A DNA stretch of 64,000 nt, from assembly GCA_036674765.1 (NCBI GenBank), contig JARVKI010000125.1, forward strand, positions 1 through 64,000, in the 5' to 3' direction. The notes beneath the pieces are model-generated. The model worked only from the letters and a program-made list of their open reading frames with translations, ran no database searches and was not told the DNA's origin. Positions within the stretch are counted from its first letter, which is position 1. The number at the start of each line of letters is the position of its first letter. Both the position numbers and the translations under genes were made by a program. This document shows, piece by piece, positions 10,557-21,611 of the stretch. This DNA comes from Seiridium cupressi (lineage: Eukaryota; Ascomycota; Sordariomycetes; Amphisphaeriales; Sporocadaceae).

Positions 10557-12332
10557 CTATAGGACCACGTACTCGGCACCAGAGCTGTCGGTCTCGTCAT
10601 TCTCGCTGCTGTACTCCTTCTCATTCACGACACTATAGTCTTGGTTCAAGGGTCGCGTGACTGTCCTCAGCAGGCCCACGGGCTGGTGATTAGTTTGGTC
10701 TCTCGTAGAGAATGAAGACAGCACGTGATCACTTTGGGCGACGGAGGACGAGTCGCTACCGCCGTACATGGGGTCAGAACAGGTCAAAGTGTCGTGCCTC
10801 TTGCCAACAAACCGCTTCTCGAATAAAATTTGTACAAGGTCGTCACGCACATGCTGAGTGACTTTTGCAAGCAGTTGACGCTGCTCAGTGACGGCGTTAT
10901 CGCTGGCTAGCTGTGGCAAATCTGGAAGTCGCCAATTATGGTAAATGTTCTTATGAGTGGCTCGCACTGCCACGTCGTAGGCTTCGAAATAGTAAGAGCA
11001 GAGCCGGCAGGTTGGCTTGCTGCTCCCGATATATTTCCACCCGTTCCAGTACAAATCATCCTGGCTCCCCGGAAGATGCTGCAGGCGACTATGAATCAGC
11101 ATTTCGGCGTGGACAATAGGCCGGAAACTTGGCTTCGTGATGAGATCCCGGATATGCTGATCCAATTGGAATTTTTGTAGCTCTTCCGCTTGTCGGAGAT
11201 ACTGCTCGGACTCTTCGCCCCCTGGCCCCATGTTCTTGATGACATCGGCACCCGTCAAATCCCCACATAGGGGCCTCGGTAGCCGTGTACTCGATCTGAT
11301 TGCGACCACTTTGACATCACTGAAAATCTCGGGCCATCGCTCATTGGCTGTGATCAGTGTCTCAGCTGCCTGGCGATAGGACAGTAGCCGCCCGCAGTAA
11401 TGTCGCAACTCACGCCACGGCTCCGAGATGGAGGAGTCCTTGTCCATGGCTAGCTTTTCAAGATCCCTGTCGAAACTTGTACCCTTGTTAGCCACGATGG
11501 CTTTGACGAGCGTTTCGCAGTCCGAGAAGACTGCGTTGCGTTGGTTAGTACCATTAGGATGATGTCGAGAGGTGCGGTATACTGACACTTGTTCTTGGAG
11601 TTAGAGCTCGTAACAATATCTCTGGGAAAGTTCACTAGAATCCGCAGCTTCTCTAGTTCCTCTTCTAGTCCAGCCGCTTGAGAGCCCGTCAGCATGAGAC
11701 CACAGTCTTCAAGTTCATTGAGCTGATTGATGTCTCTTACCCTTCGTTTTCCCGCAATGTTTAATGCATTCGTCCACATGATGTGCGAGTTGTCTCAAGT
11801 AAAGCTCAACTCGCTTGATGCCAAACTCCAAAATCATCCACAGCACCCGTTTGGTCAATGCCTTTTTCTCGTTCTTCCTCAGCGGGTTGGAATTGTTGCT
11901 AATCATGTTGAGAAGCCTCTCCGCGAAACCTTTCAACATTTTCAGTTCTTTTTGGCCCCTCTGGTTAGACCCGAGGACGATGACCGGACCGTTTGCATCC
12001 TCAAGCACTGCCGCAGCGGTAACCGTGTCGCCACCATGCTCGCTGTCACAGACTTGGGCCAACTTATTGACAAAGGAGTGGAAACAATCCTCGTCTGTGA
12101 TGAGTGAATCAGGTTGCATGGTGTCTGAGCGGCCGGAGCCATCTGGCACGGAACGGTAAACATCATTCAACGCTTTCACGAGCACAGTAGGTTCATAAAG
12201 AAGCCTGAGAGTGTCTTCGCTATGGATGTCATAGAACGGCTTCACTGTTACACAAAATTGGTTAGCATGATCTGTATGTGCTGCATTTATCATTGATGAT
12301 TTCAAGTTTCTGCCGTGCTTACTATTGGCCAT
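10557..12332 (-). CDS. OTT_1508-like deaminase-fold protein
   Basis: The protein looks like a zinc-dependent deaminase of the OTT_1508 family, a little-studied branch of the cytidine-deaminase fold known from fungi and some intracellular bacteria. Three exons fit (12323-12332, 11741-12244, 10557-11530), giving 495 residues. The first exon is only ATG plus seven bases, but its intron has GTAAGC, TGCTAAC and ACAG. Residues 60-100 resemble the opening helix and two strands of the fold (GDTVTAAAVLED, then GPVIVLGSNQ). The zinc site is HAE at about residues 312-314 in IVHAEMLIHSRL, with the Cys pair in SKPTCRLCSYYF at about 346-349. A trailing NIYHNWRLPDLP is also family-like. The C-terminus is Ser/Asp-rich and probably disordered. 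The second intron, 210 nt, is long for this window and hides a leucine/glutamate-rich open stretch in another frame, so its boundaries are less certain. The target of deamination is unknown. Confidence 0.65.
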
Positions 12333-14103
12333 TGTTGTAGTAAGTAGCCTGATTGCTGAAGAATCAATATAGAATATACTGGGGTAATAAGAGTTTCTGT
12401 GAATTTCGATGAAAAGATCACTTGTATTTGCTTGGGCTGAGTAATGTTTAGAAGGAAGGATCTTTTCAATGAGAAATAAGGCTTTTCGCGAAGCTTTATA
12501 GACATTGACCCAGAGCAAACTTGGCATTCCACTCACCATGTGCCCAACACAAGAAGGATAGCTGCCCAACAGGTTTCAGGAATGTTCTACGGGCATTGAT
12601 GCAGTCGATTCCGCGTGCTAGAACTGGTATCGTGGGTTGTTACACAAAGAGGCCCACCATATTTGATTGGTCAACCAGCACGATTTCACGGCTGGCATTA
12701 GGGGCAATCTGCAGCACATGCAGAGTGATCTCGGTCCAACCAATAATCTTTCCGCATCTGATGACGGCTCTGGTGGTATTGGGTTTGGGCAGACAGGTAA
12801 TGACGTCGGATTCAACTCGTACAATGCAAAACTGAACTTCTAATTGAGTGCACAATACGAAGGGCTTCAAACGTTGATGGGCATAGCTAATACTTGATTG
12901 GTAGCATCTTGGGGACTTTTATGCAGGTTTGCGGGGTAAGAGTAGTCCTAGGTGGCCAAACCAACGAGCGATATCTACGGCGAGTCAGTTGTGACAAGTT
13001 CCGGCAACATTATCTGCCGGACCAGGAAAGTCATTCGGCGCTCATTTCATCGTGCATACCATCTGCAGCACTAGTGAACGTCACAATGGTGTCAGCGATT
13101 GATGAGAGGGTACTTTAGGAACTGCCGGACTTCCACTCAGCTGGCTGCAGTAAATTCCTTGATAACAAGCTGATAGGTGTGTCAAAGTAGTATTTGACTT
13201 GGTTTCATATGTCTTGTGGGAGATTCTATGGCGTCTTCTTATGACCTACCGAGGAACGTAATACCTGAAAACACTTATTAGAAATGTAATTTCAAATTGA
13301 TTCGCATTATTATTTGGATGATTTCACTCCTACGAAAACCTGTTGCGACTGATCTCGCTGTGGCTTCCCTTGAATTGTCTTGGGGTCATGAAGGATATGA
13401 GCCTCAATATAACACTTCCCGCCCTTGCACTAGATATCCATCACTCTCGAAATGTAAATGGAGTATTGCTCCAATGCGAGGTTCTCTACTGGTTCTATGT
13501 TATAATTATCGCTGATTTTATGTGGTTACTGAATTAGGTCTCGTCGGTGCTAGCAAGTAGAAAGGGATACCATCCGGTGCAATAGTATAAAACAACAAGA
13601 CGTTCGTTGATACTGTTTAACTACTGGACGTTGAAAGTCACATTCACCATTGCGCTTGTCGATAACACCGATATTGCCGTAGAAATAGTATTTCGTCAGG
13701 AGTCTAGACATGACCATAGTTCTAGAGTTTACACTCGCGCTATTTATGCAGATCTCGTGGGACAAAATCGTCCCATCATTGAATAGTCTCTTACAATAGA
13801 CGGTGACATATCTTGCTGAGAATTACAAACGTCTGCCAAGAGTGTGACATCCCTGGCCGGGACGACCAGTCCAATAACATTTTCGAGACGGATGCCAATG
13901 TCAGTGCCCTTTCAACCAAATGTCGATGACACGGCGCAGGAAGCTTCCAGTGAGTATTCTATAGGTAGGACATAAGCCCATTGTGGTGCTGACTGGGGAA
14001 TGAGGACAAATAGCGATTAATTCTCTGTTTAGGAGCTTTCTGTGTCCACCTCTGAAACCAAGAAAACTTTTTTACACACGTTACTATTCTCGCGAAGGAA
14101 CAG
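12333..14103. other. Intergenic, no convincing gene
   Basis: Only short frames occur. A minus-strand stretch around 12640-12870 has coding-like composition but no recognisable motif, and I cannot extend it through splice sites. Confidence 0.45.
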
Positions 14104-15789
14104 CTAACGAAAGCTTTCAAATTCAGCAGGAAGCATATACCAAGTATCTGAGCGAAACCACCCGTAAAGCCAATATCGGCCCTCGTCGGTCTTTGCAATT
14201 ACGGCGAACCTGTCTTGATATTCATTTGCCATGTTGATACCGGCTTCACAATACGTCAGATACAGTTCATTTGGAGCATTACGGAAAGCATTAACCCTAT
14301 AAGCTGCCACCGCCGCCTCAAGCTCGGCTGCTGCCTTGGTGATTCGCGCCTTATCTCAATTGGTCCATGGGTCCACCATCGAGTCTGTATACCCGAATGG
14401 TGGTGTGGCCCCTCCCTACTCACACCCGAGGTGCGTGAGGCTTAAGGCCTGCGCCTTTGTGAACTGGCTGGCCAGGCCTTCGCGTACCCGCACAACAATC
14501 TCACCCGGTGACTCAGTGGCTGCCACGCAAAACAATACAATAATCGAGGAAGCCATGATAAGGTTCTGAATATAGGCGCCTTCCGGGTTGATGAGAATCT
14601 CATTGAGGCGGGTGTGCATGTTGAAAACGTTTAATTCGAAGGCGGACCGCGTTGACGAGCGCAAACAGAAGATCATGCGCGAGCCCTAGGTGGTGATTAA
14701 ATCGCCGTCGCTGACAAATGAGGGGCCACCAGACTCGCGCCCCTTCTCAAATTCCTCCTCCACCTGTCGGGGCAGCCGCAGGATAAAATTGGCCCGTACG
14801 AGGATGAAACAGTCCTGTACCTTGTGCGTGACTCAACGTAGCGTGTACCATACATGGCGCGCCGCAAACATGGCCATTGGGAGCCCGCCGAGCTGCATAT
14901 GCCGTGATACGAAGTTAATGGCGGACTTTTCCTCTGGTTGCATTCTCACAGGTTGAGACCATGGCCAGCTTCTAATAGAGGCGACACCTGATTAACTTGG
15001 CCTCAAGCGACGTTAGACCAGGCATTCAGTAACACTGTAGTTGTCGTTACGTCGGCTAACACATGTAGGAATTTGATAGAGATAGGGGTCACATCTTTAA
15101 AAGTTGTAACAGACAGACGTACCAACGGTTCGTCGGTATTTGGGTACTGGTTGAGTTCAAGCGGTTAGTTTGGTGATGCACTGAGTCCCATGAAGGAGTG
15201 GTAGCCCTTGGACACGTTAGGCCGTTCACCAATGCTTTGGGAAGTTGAGAAGCTGATGTGAGGATAGGGGCTCCGTCCACCTGGATTATCGGGCTTCTCA
15301 GTCACTACATATAGCCTAGCTACCTCCCTCTGCCTTGGGTACCCTTCTGATACTCAATTAATCACTCAATTGACCTCGTAACCTTCGTTCCATATCAACA
15401 ACTAAGGCGTGTCCTTTGATGCCAATATACACCTTACTTAGGAGAATCTGATAGCTGGCCATTTGGAGGAGTGTGCGGAAGGCACATGGATGCCATACTT
15501 TCCGCTATGCCGTGGTCTGTTAGCAGCTGCGACAAGTTACCGAAATATGTTTGAGGACTTGCATTAACTCGAAGTCAGCCTTAAGCTTACGTCAATCGCC
15601 AATATCCGTAAGTGAGGCTAAGGACTCATGGAGTTTAGATGCATCGAGGACGTCTTGGTACCGGAAGGCATAGTGTACGATGCATGCCCGGATGGAGGTG
15701 GTATTGTCTACGAAATGGGTTGGAAAGACCTCGTCAGCCTCAGCTTCCCAGTTTTTTGAATTGTCGCATGAGCCAAGGCCAAAACCCAT
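14104..15789 (-). pseudogene. HXXXD-type acyltransferase pseudogene
   Basis: The remains fit a fungal secondary-metabolism acyltransferase of the HXXXD (BAHD-like, trichothecene 3-O-acetyltransferase-like) type. The N-terminal exon gives VFPTHFVDNTTSIRACIV, FRYQDVLDASKLHESL and then DIGD followed by a stop where relatives have DWRKLG. The C-terminal part shows FVSDGD, then GAYIQNLIMASS, then PFGYTDSMVDPWTN, and ends EGRYWLYGWFRSDTW, the usual tail of the family. Both parts lie in one frame, but it is cut by stops at 15592-15594 (TGA), 14833-14835 (TGA), 14686-14688 (TAG), 14416-14418 (TAG) and 14356-14358 (TGA). At least three of these sit where Trp (TGG) is expected, which is what G-to-A changes from RIP would give. 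The central HXXXD motif is not readable between about 14960 and 15590. It is surely not functional. Confidence 0.75.
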
Positions 15790-16105
15790 TTAAACGAGGC
15801 CTGATATCACAGCAGGAGAGAAACAGATCTGAATTGCTTATACGAAGATCTAGTCAAATTACTGGACGTATCCTCGCGAAAATAACCGACGAATATTCAG
15901 GTCAAAGACGGCAATATTGTCAGGATTGGATCATTTAGCAAGATGATGGGGACATATCGTTTGAACCCGCTAATAGCATAAGACTTCTATATTTTTACAG
16001 ACTGTACACTGTAGTGACATACGTTGGTATAATTGAAACTAGAAAAGTAGAAGGCCTGCCAGATGCCAGGGTGCATTAATTGTTCCGACCAGAGCGATTT
16101 CTTGA

Positions 16106-16525
16106 ATGCGACAGGAAAACCAGGACGAGATAGTTCACACCGGACGCTGGACATTCGCGGGAAAGAGGTCGGCAACGATCGAACTGGATAGCATTTTCTT
16201 CGAGGTGAGTACTCCCCCTTCTCGAGAATTCGCCCTCGTCTATCGTAAAAGGCCGTCTTGGTATGACTCACTTGCCGTATTTCGACAGCTCCTGGGGGCT
16301 TTCGATTTCCAGATCGTGTACCCAAGAAAGGCGTGGTATGAAAGCGTGACGACCGCGTTTCAACAGAACAAGATGCCGGTCAGGATCGCAGAGGCTGCCG
16401 TACAAGAAGAGTAAAAATCTCTCGAAGATGTTGACAGTGCTCCCAACATTCTAACTGGTAAATCGATTGAATACAGTTTCAATGACGACGATCAACAGGC
16501 AGATCGATATGTGAGTGATCCTTAG
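16106..16525 (+). pseudogene. Unrecognised coding remnant
   Basis: An open stretch of coding-like composition runs from about 16106. It has a strong internal intron candidate (GAG|GTGAGT near 16205, acceptor GACAG near 16288) joining ELDSIFFE to LLGAFDFQIVYPRKAWYES in phase. The frame reaches EAAVQEE and a TAA at about 16412, and then stays open in the same frame for some 37 more codons with an acidic, coding-like sequence (YSFNDDDQQADRY). I cannot name the family. It could be a decayed enzyme gene next to the acyltransferase relic, or chance. Confidence 0.3.
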
Positions 16526-16679
16526 AGACCCAAACGGATGTTGTGTCACAGTCTCAGATACCAGTGTAATCGCTGTGGAGTATATAATTTGACGAAATGC
16601 TGTAGTCTATGCCGAGATGGTGCATGTACTACTGTCGCATATATCTAGTACTAATACGGACAATATAATTAACCTATCT

Positions 16680-18698
16680 CTACGGTAGCCCTACCAGTAG
16701 ATCACGTAGTTTTGGGAAGTTCGGCGAGCCAAGTCCAGATACTGGGTCCCACCCCTTACCTGCCTCGAAGCCCTGTGTGCCGCATCCAGGGTTGTAGCCA
16801 TCAGTAATCTGTTCAGTCGTAAGCCCCCAGTCAACCAAGTCTCCAGCTTTGGGCGATGCTTACGTCTGTGAAAACTTCGGGATGTTGATACAGTATCTGA
16901 TTGAGAAATCCAATGGGCTTCTTTCCCGCCAAGATACGTTCATCGTTGATCCTGCTAATGATGGCTGCGAAGAGCGGCGTGGCCGCGCTGGTTCCACCAC
17001 TCACGGTGATTTCAAGGCCGTCTGATAGTGTCACATTTGCCCCTAGCATTGCGACATCGGGAAAGGCACGTCCAGATTGATTAAATGTGCCATTAGGGTG
17101 TCGGGGATCATATGCCTGGAAGTAATCGGCGACAGCTTGCTGCTGATATGCCGGCTGGGCGTTGAAGTTACTGAAGCCCCCTAGTAGAATGGTTAGAAGC
17201 AAAAGCGCAATTATACGTGGAATTCTCACCTCCAGAGTAATAGTTGTGCTTTGGATCATAAACAGCGACCTCTTGATAATCGGTTTCGGTGAAGTTGACT
17301 TGCGTGGCCCCAACTGTTGTCACATATGGGCAGCTGCTAGGGAAAAGAGGATTGAATGCAGCCGCAGTGTCGTTTTCGGGGTTCAGTAAGCAACCAAGTT
17401 GACCCATAACACCTCGGTCTCCAGACGCAACAAGGACCGTGACGCCACGTAGAGCCAGTTTCATCCACTCGTTGCACTGGCGCTGAACATAATGTTGAGT
17501 TAAGCTCGACTCATCCAGCGCAAATGATATTGATACCACATTCGTGACGTTGTAGGTGCCGCACATCGCCGGTCCCTGATAGCCTTGGAATTGAGGATAC
17601 TTCGGGTCATATAATGGGTCATCACCTCCATCGAAGGTGCAATAGTCTGGATCAACAGCATCCAGGAAGTCATTGCCGAGACCCCCAGCATTGTTATCGG
17701 GAGTCTGAAAGATCTCGACTTCTTGCGGCCATGCAATGGGATATGCCATTTGCAAGTCGAGTAGCTCCTCCCCGTCAAGCTCCCTGCCGGGCGCTGTGGC
17801 TCCGTTGATGCTATTCACTTTGGGTGTTGTTCCATTGGGGATGAATTCAGCGTATTGGCTCCAGAAGTTGTCGAGATCGGCTTGATTATAGGCATCACCG
17901 AAGCCAAATATGCCAAGAGAATTATTCGGAGCAGCAGTAGTGCCGAGTGGAATCTCATATAGTTCTACTCATCATTAGATGATACGATCACTGTCTAGAA
18001 TGGGGCAGCACACCAACCTCGGATGCAAGCTGGAGTCCAGCTTAGACTGCAATTACGCAGGTCCACGGACGACCGGGTCACATAAGGTGAAGGGCTGAAA
18101 AACTCGCGAGCCCTTTTCCCGCTTGCTGGCCTCTTTTTGCTGTTCTTGGAGGTTAAAGTCGATGTAACGAAATGCACATGATCTTCCAACTCTGTTGGAA
18201 TATTGTGGGCAGAGCCTTCAAGCTGCCGCTCTCCCGTGAGTGAGTTTTCTCGAATGTGATATTCGGTCTCCAGCAAGCTTTCCATTTGACTGATTGTCGC
18301 GGGAAACTCCATGCTGGCAGCCGCCTTTCGCAGGCGTACGGTCGTCGTGGGGACACCTGCACTTTCTAGCCAGTCCAGCACTTTTCGCTGAGAGTGGTTA
18401 CTGGGGCCGAATAGATCTTCCTAGTCACGAGTCAGTAATTAACTCATACTGATGGAACCAGACGACTCACGAGAGCCTCTCTGTCTAGGAATTGGCCAAA
18501 ATTAGTCGACGCGGGATTGGAGATATCCATCAGCAAGGATCGCGCCTCTTCCATTCTGGGCTGGTGAAAAACGACAGTCGCGCGGACTTCAGTCGAGCCT
18601 TCAGGCCGGGAGATGACCTCCCATTCCGGCTGAGGTTGTGCAACAGAGCCCTGAGAATGGAACAAGGCGAGCCCCGCAAAAAGGGTTTGACGAAGCAT
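16680..18698 (-). CDS. Secreted sedolisin (S53) tripeptidyl-peptidase
   Basis: This is an acid serine-carboxyl protease exported to degrade proteins outside the cell. Five exons join cleanly (18471-18698, 18018-18420, 17230-17964, 16864-17180, 16680-16808), giving 603 residues, the usual size of a fungal prepropeptidase. A signal peptide (MLRQTLFAGLALFHSQGSVA) is followed by the activation prodomain (to about residue 190). The catalytic Glu and Asp lie in GEELLDLQMAYP, an oxyanion-type Asp in VASGDRG, and the nucleophile Ser in SGGTSAATP. Near the end come the conserved NPGCGT and GLGSPNF, near the usual calcium site. Several N-glycosylation sequons (NVT, NDT, NFT, NST) fit secretion. The family's SGGGFS motif is rebuilt exactly across intron 3. 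No defect is visible, so it should be active. Confidence 0.9.
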
Positions 18699-20493
18699 CG
18701 TGCCAACAATTGCGATTGTGTATCAAGGAGTTCGCGGTGAATCCACCACCTTGCTTCATTAGCAAAACTCAACGAGCAATTGGCGAAGGCAAAAAAAGAT
18801 ACTAGGGAAATGAATCATGTATTTACGAGCAGTTGCCACTGAAAGAATCTCTGCGGTACTTTAGGGAGTACTGTAAAATTAAATCCCCGTATTCTCTACC
18901 TTGGCCTCGTATTCGCCCCACACAGACCTTGTGTGTCCCCACTTCTATCGTCTGGGTGGATCATGGGGGTGGCCAGAAATCTGCAAAGACGTTAAAGGGC
19001 ACAGACAGAAGTCGATGTAAGTAGAAGGTCTCATCAGAAAGTGAACCGGTTGATAAAGGATAATTTAGTATTGTAGTCACCTCCGGTATGCTGCTAAGAG
19101 CCGGAATTAATCGACATACGCTGCACTCTAAGCATGCTATAGTGTAGATAAGATATGATGATTGATTGTAGGTCGATCAGACCGCGGAAGTGGACTTTTT
19201 GGTCGGGATGAGTCTATACTGTACAGATACTCTCTATTGAGAGTGGAAGAAACTGCCCAATACCAGATCAAACTTGCAGTGGGACCACAGGCCGGGAGGA
19301 CCCAACGAAATAGTCCGTGCCACCCCTGCTGCTACAGTCTGACATGTAGTCGAAATAAAGTATGACAGGGACTGGCTCTCGGCCTCTTAGATTAGGTATT
19401 GGACTTTGTTACTGTAGGGTACTAAACTAGTGCAATCCAAATAATCTTTAGCTCATCTGATAAGATAAGACCGCAGGAATCCTTGTTGCCGATCAGCCGT
19501 CGGATGCTTGGAGTGGTCCGCCAGCATGGGCCCAATATGTAACAATCCATAGCAACCACAATCCAACGCATTCATCGAACGCAGACGTCCAATTGCAAAG
19601 TCAAGCACCCAATAACAGCATCTAGCCGCCCGCTCGTTTCCGTATTCCCGCTTGACACCTTTATTGGGTCATGGTTTGCTCTTCCTTCATTATTCTTATT
19701 GGCAATTCCAAGCAGGAGTTCTACAACCTACTTACTGCACTTGTTCGACAAATGGATCTAAAATGAGGAAGCATTCTCTTCTGCACACGACACGGGCGTC
19801 GTGAAAGAAAAGCTACCATCGATTTAGCGTACACCCTTTCCCCATCGATCTAACCAAATTTGCCTCGCTAACCAATCAACTGCTGAATTCTCCACAGTGC
19901 TTGATGGCCGAACCAAATTATGCTGGTGGGTTGAATGTTTGCTCGGCTATCCCCCTAAATCAGTTTTGGAATTGGCGGATTCCATGAGAGACACTTTGAA
20001 TGTGGAATTGATGTGGATGCCATACCCAGCTATAGGACATCCAAATATATCAAAACGAGTGTGCAATTGCAGAGCAATTGGCCCTCTTAGACTTTAGCCT
20101 TCTTAGCCGGGAAAAGAGCGAGTCCACGGCTTCTATGATCCACCATGTTGTTTAGCTGATAACAGGTCGGACTAGTTGTAGGGCTCGACGTATCCTGAGG
20201 TGGGCTCCTTGTTGTTCTCCACTCCTCATGTCTGATAATCTAGAGCAAAAATGATAACGTGTACTAAGATAAGTCGTGTCTTCTCTTTATACCACATTTA
20301 ATTGCCATTCAACTCCCAATCGATCGCCTTCTAATGTGGATCCCATTGTTATACCTGAGTGAGTATTCCACACTCAATCTCAGCATCTGCTTCTGTGGGC
20401 GAGCACAATGATCTACACAATATCACTTTAGCCTCAAGTGTCTTCTCGTCAAGGTTATCAATCCAAAACTATATATCGCAGTTGTCAGACTAT
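18699..20493. other. Intergenic, no gene seen
   Basis: This holds the promoter of the sedolisin gene and about 1.5 kb with only short, non-conserved frames. I see no repeat or RNA gene. Confidence 0.5.
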
Positions 20494-21611
20494 TCAGAGA
20501 GGTTCTAGCCCTCTCCCTAGGAAAGTTGATTCCCCAAACTCCCGCTCTGCAACCTGAAACAAGGGTAACCCACTGACTACGCTTTGCGTTAGCCGTTAGC
20601 AATACAGAGACTTCTGCGAGACTTACAGTATCCGCCGGACTCCTTGCCGATAGCCTCCCAGGTCGATTGTGCCTCATCCTCACCGATAACGACTAGAGGC
20701 TTTCCTGTCCCGGCAGCACTCGCATCGGCTGCAAGCTGGACCTGACAACACTTTTCGAGGAGCACAAACCACGCCACTGCCGCCTCTATGGATGCGGCGG
20801 CCGTCAAAAGTCCGTGATTCCCAAGTAGTGCAGCCTTGCTCTGCCCGAGGCACTTCGCGATATGCTTGCCTTCTTCAGAAGCGAGGACTACACCCGCAAA
20901 ATTCCTAAAACTGTGATTAAACTAATTCTCCGTCAACGATTTGCGCGATCGACTTATTCACTCACGGGTACAACACATGATCGTTATAGAAGATACAAAA
21001 GTCCTGCGTCAACATATCAAGAGTTTTGCCGCTGGCACACATGGCTCGACCATATACGCTATGCGAGTGGGCTGCACAGGCAACCTAAATAAACACAATT
21101 AGCAAGGATAGCAAAAGGTGATGTTGTGGATCCTCAACCTACATCCGGTCTTGCCTTGTGGATTTCCGCATGGATTGCATAGGCCGCATAGTTGAGCCGT
21201 CGGTTCTTTCCGCCATCGACTACATTACCATCATGATCAACTCTGATCAAGTCCTCGTCTTGTATAAGAGAGAAGTGCATTCCTGTAGTAAATGCATCGC
21301 GTCAGTATATTTGTTCCACCCTCGCAAATGGCCATGTCTTTACCGAAGGGGTTCACCCAAAAGCTGGTGGGGTCAACCGGGTCCCGCAAAGTCAAATGGC
21401 CAGCGACGCCCTCCGCGAAGCCGAACTGGGCAAATATGCGGAACGCGATTGCGAGTCGATGCTTCAAGTACGCCCTCTCCTCGTACCTGTCCTCAAACAC
21501 CGGCGGGCTTGTGCTCTCATCTGGTTTGAAGGCAAGCTCCGGATCTCCGCTCCGGTTCTTGATTGCTGCTGAGCTTGAGGCTATAATCGGTTCTACTGCG
21601 GACGGCGCCAT
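20494..21611 (-). CDS. Class II aldolase/adducin domain protein
   Basis: The protein belongs to the L-fuculose-phosphate aldolase/adducin N-terminal family of small zinc enzymes. In fungi most members have unknown substrates. Five exons fit (21320-21611, 21143-21282, 20966-21084, 20627-20910, 20494-20576), giving 305 residues. After a variable tail come LKHRLAIAFRIFAQFGFAEG, then VAGHLTLRD, the metal-ligand histidines in AIHAEIH and AAHSHSVYGRAM, and the third site in LLGNHGLL. The last intron uses the acceptor at 20577, which restores the conserved ending YFSGLPLFQVAEREFGEST. The next AG downstream would break the frame. The start MAPSAVEP at 21611 is the first ATG and gives a normal N-terminus. 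Confidence 0.85.

Noticed and set aside
16808..16863. Early end of the sedolisin at about 16831
   Set aside because: The apparent stop lies within a standard 55-nt intron (16809-16863), and the protein continues with the conserved NPGCGT and GLGSPNF.
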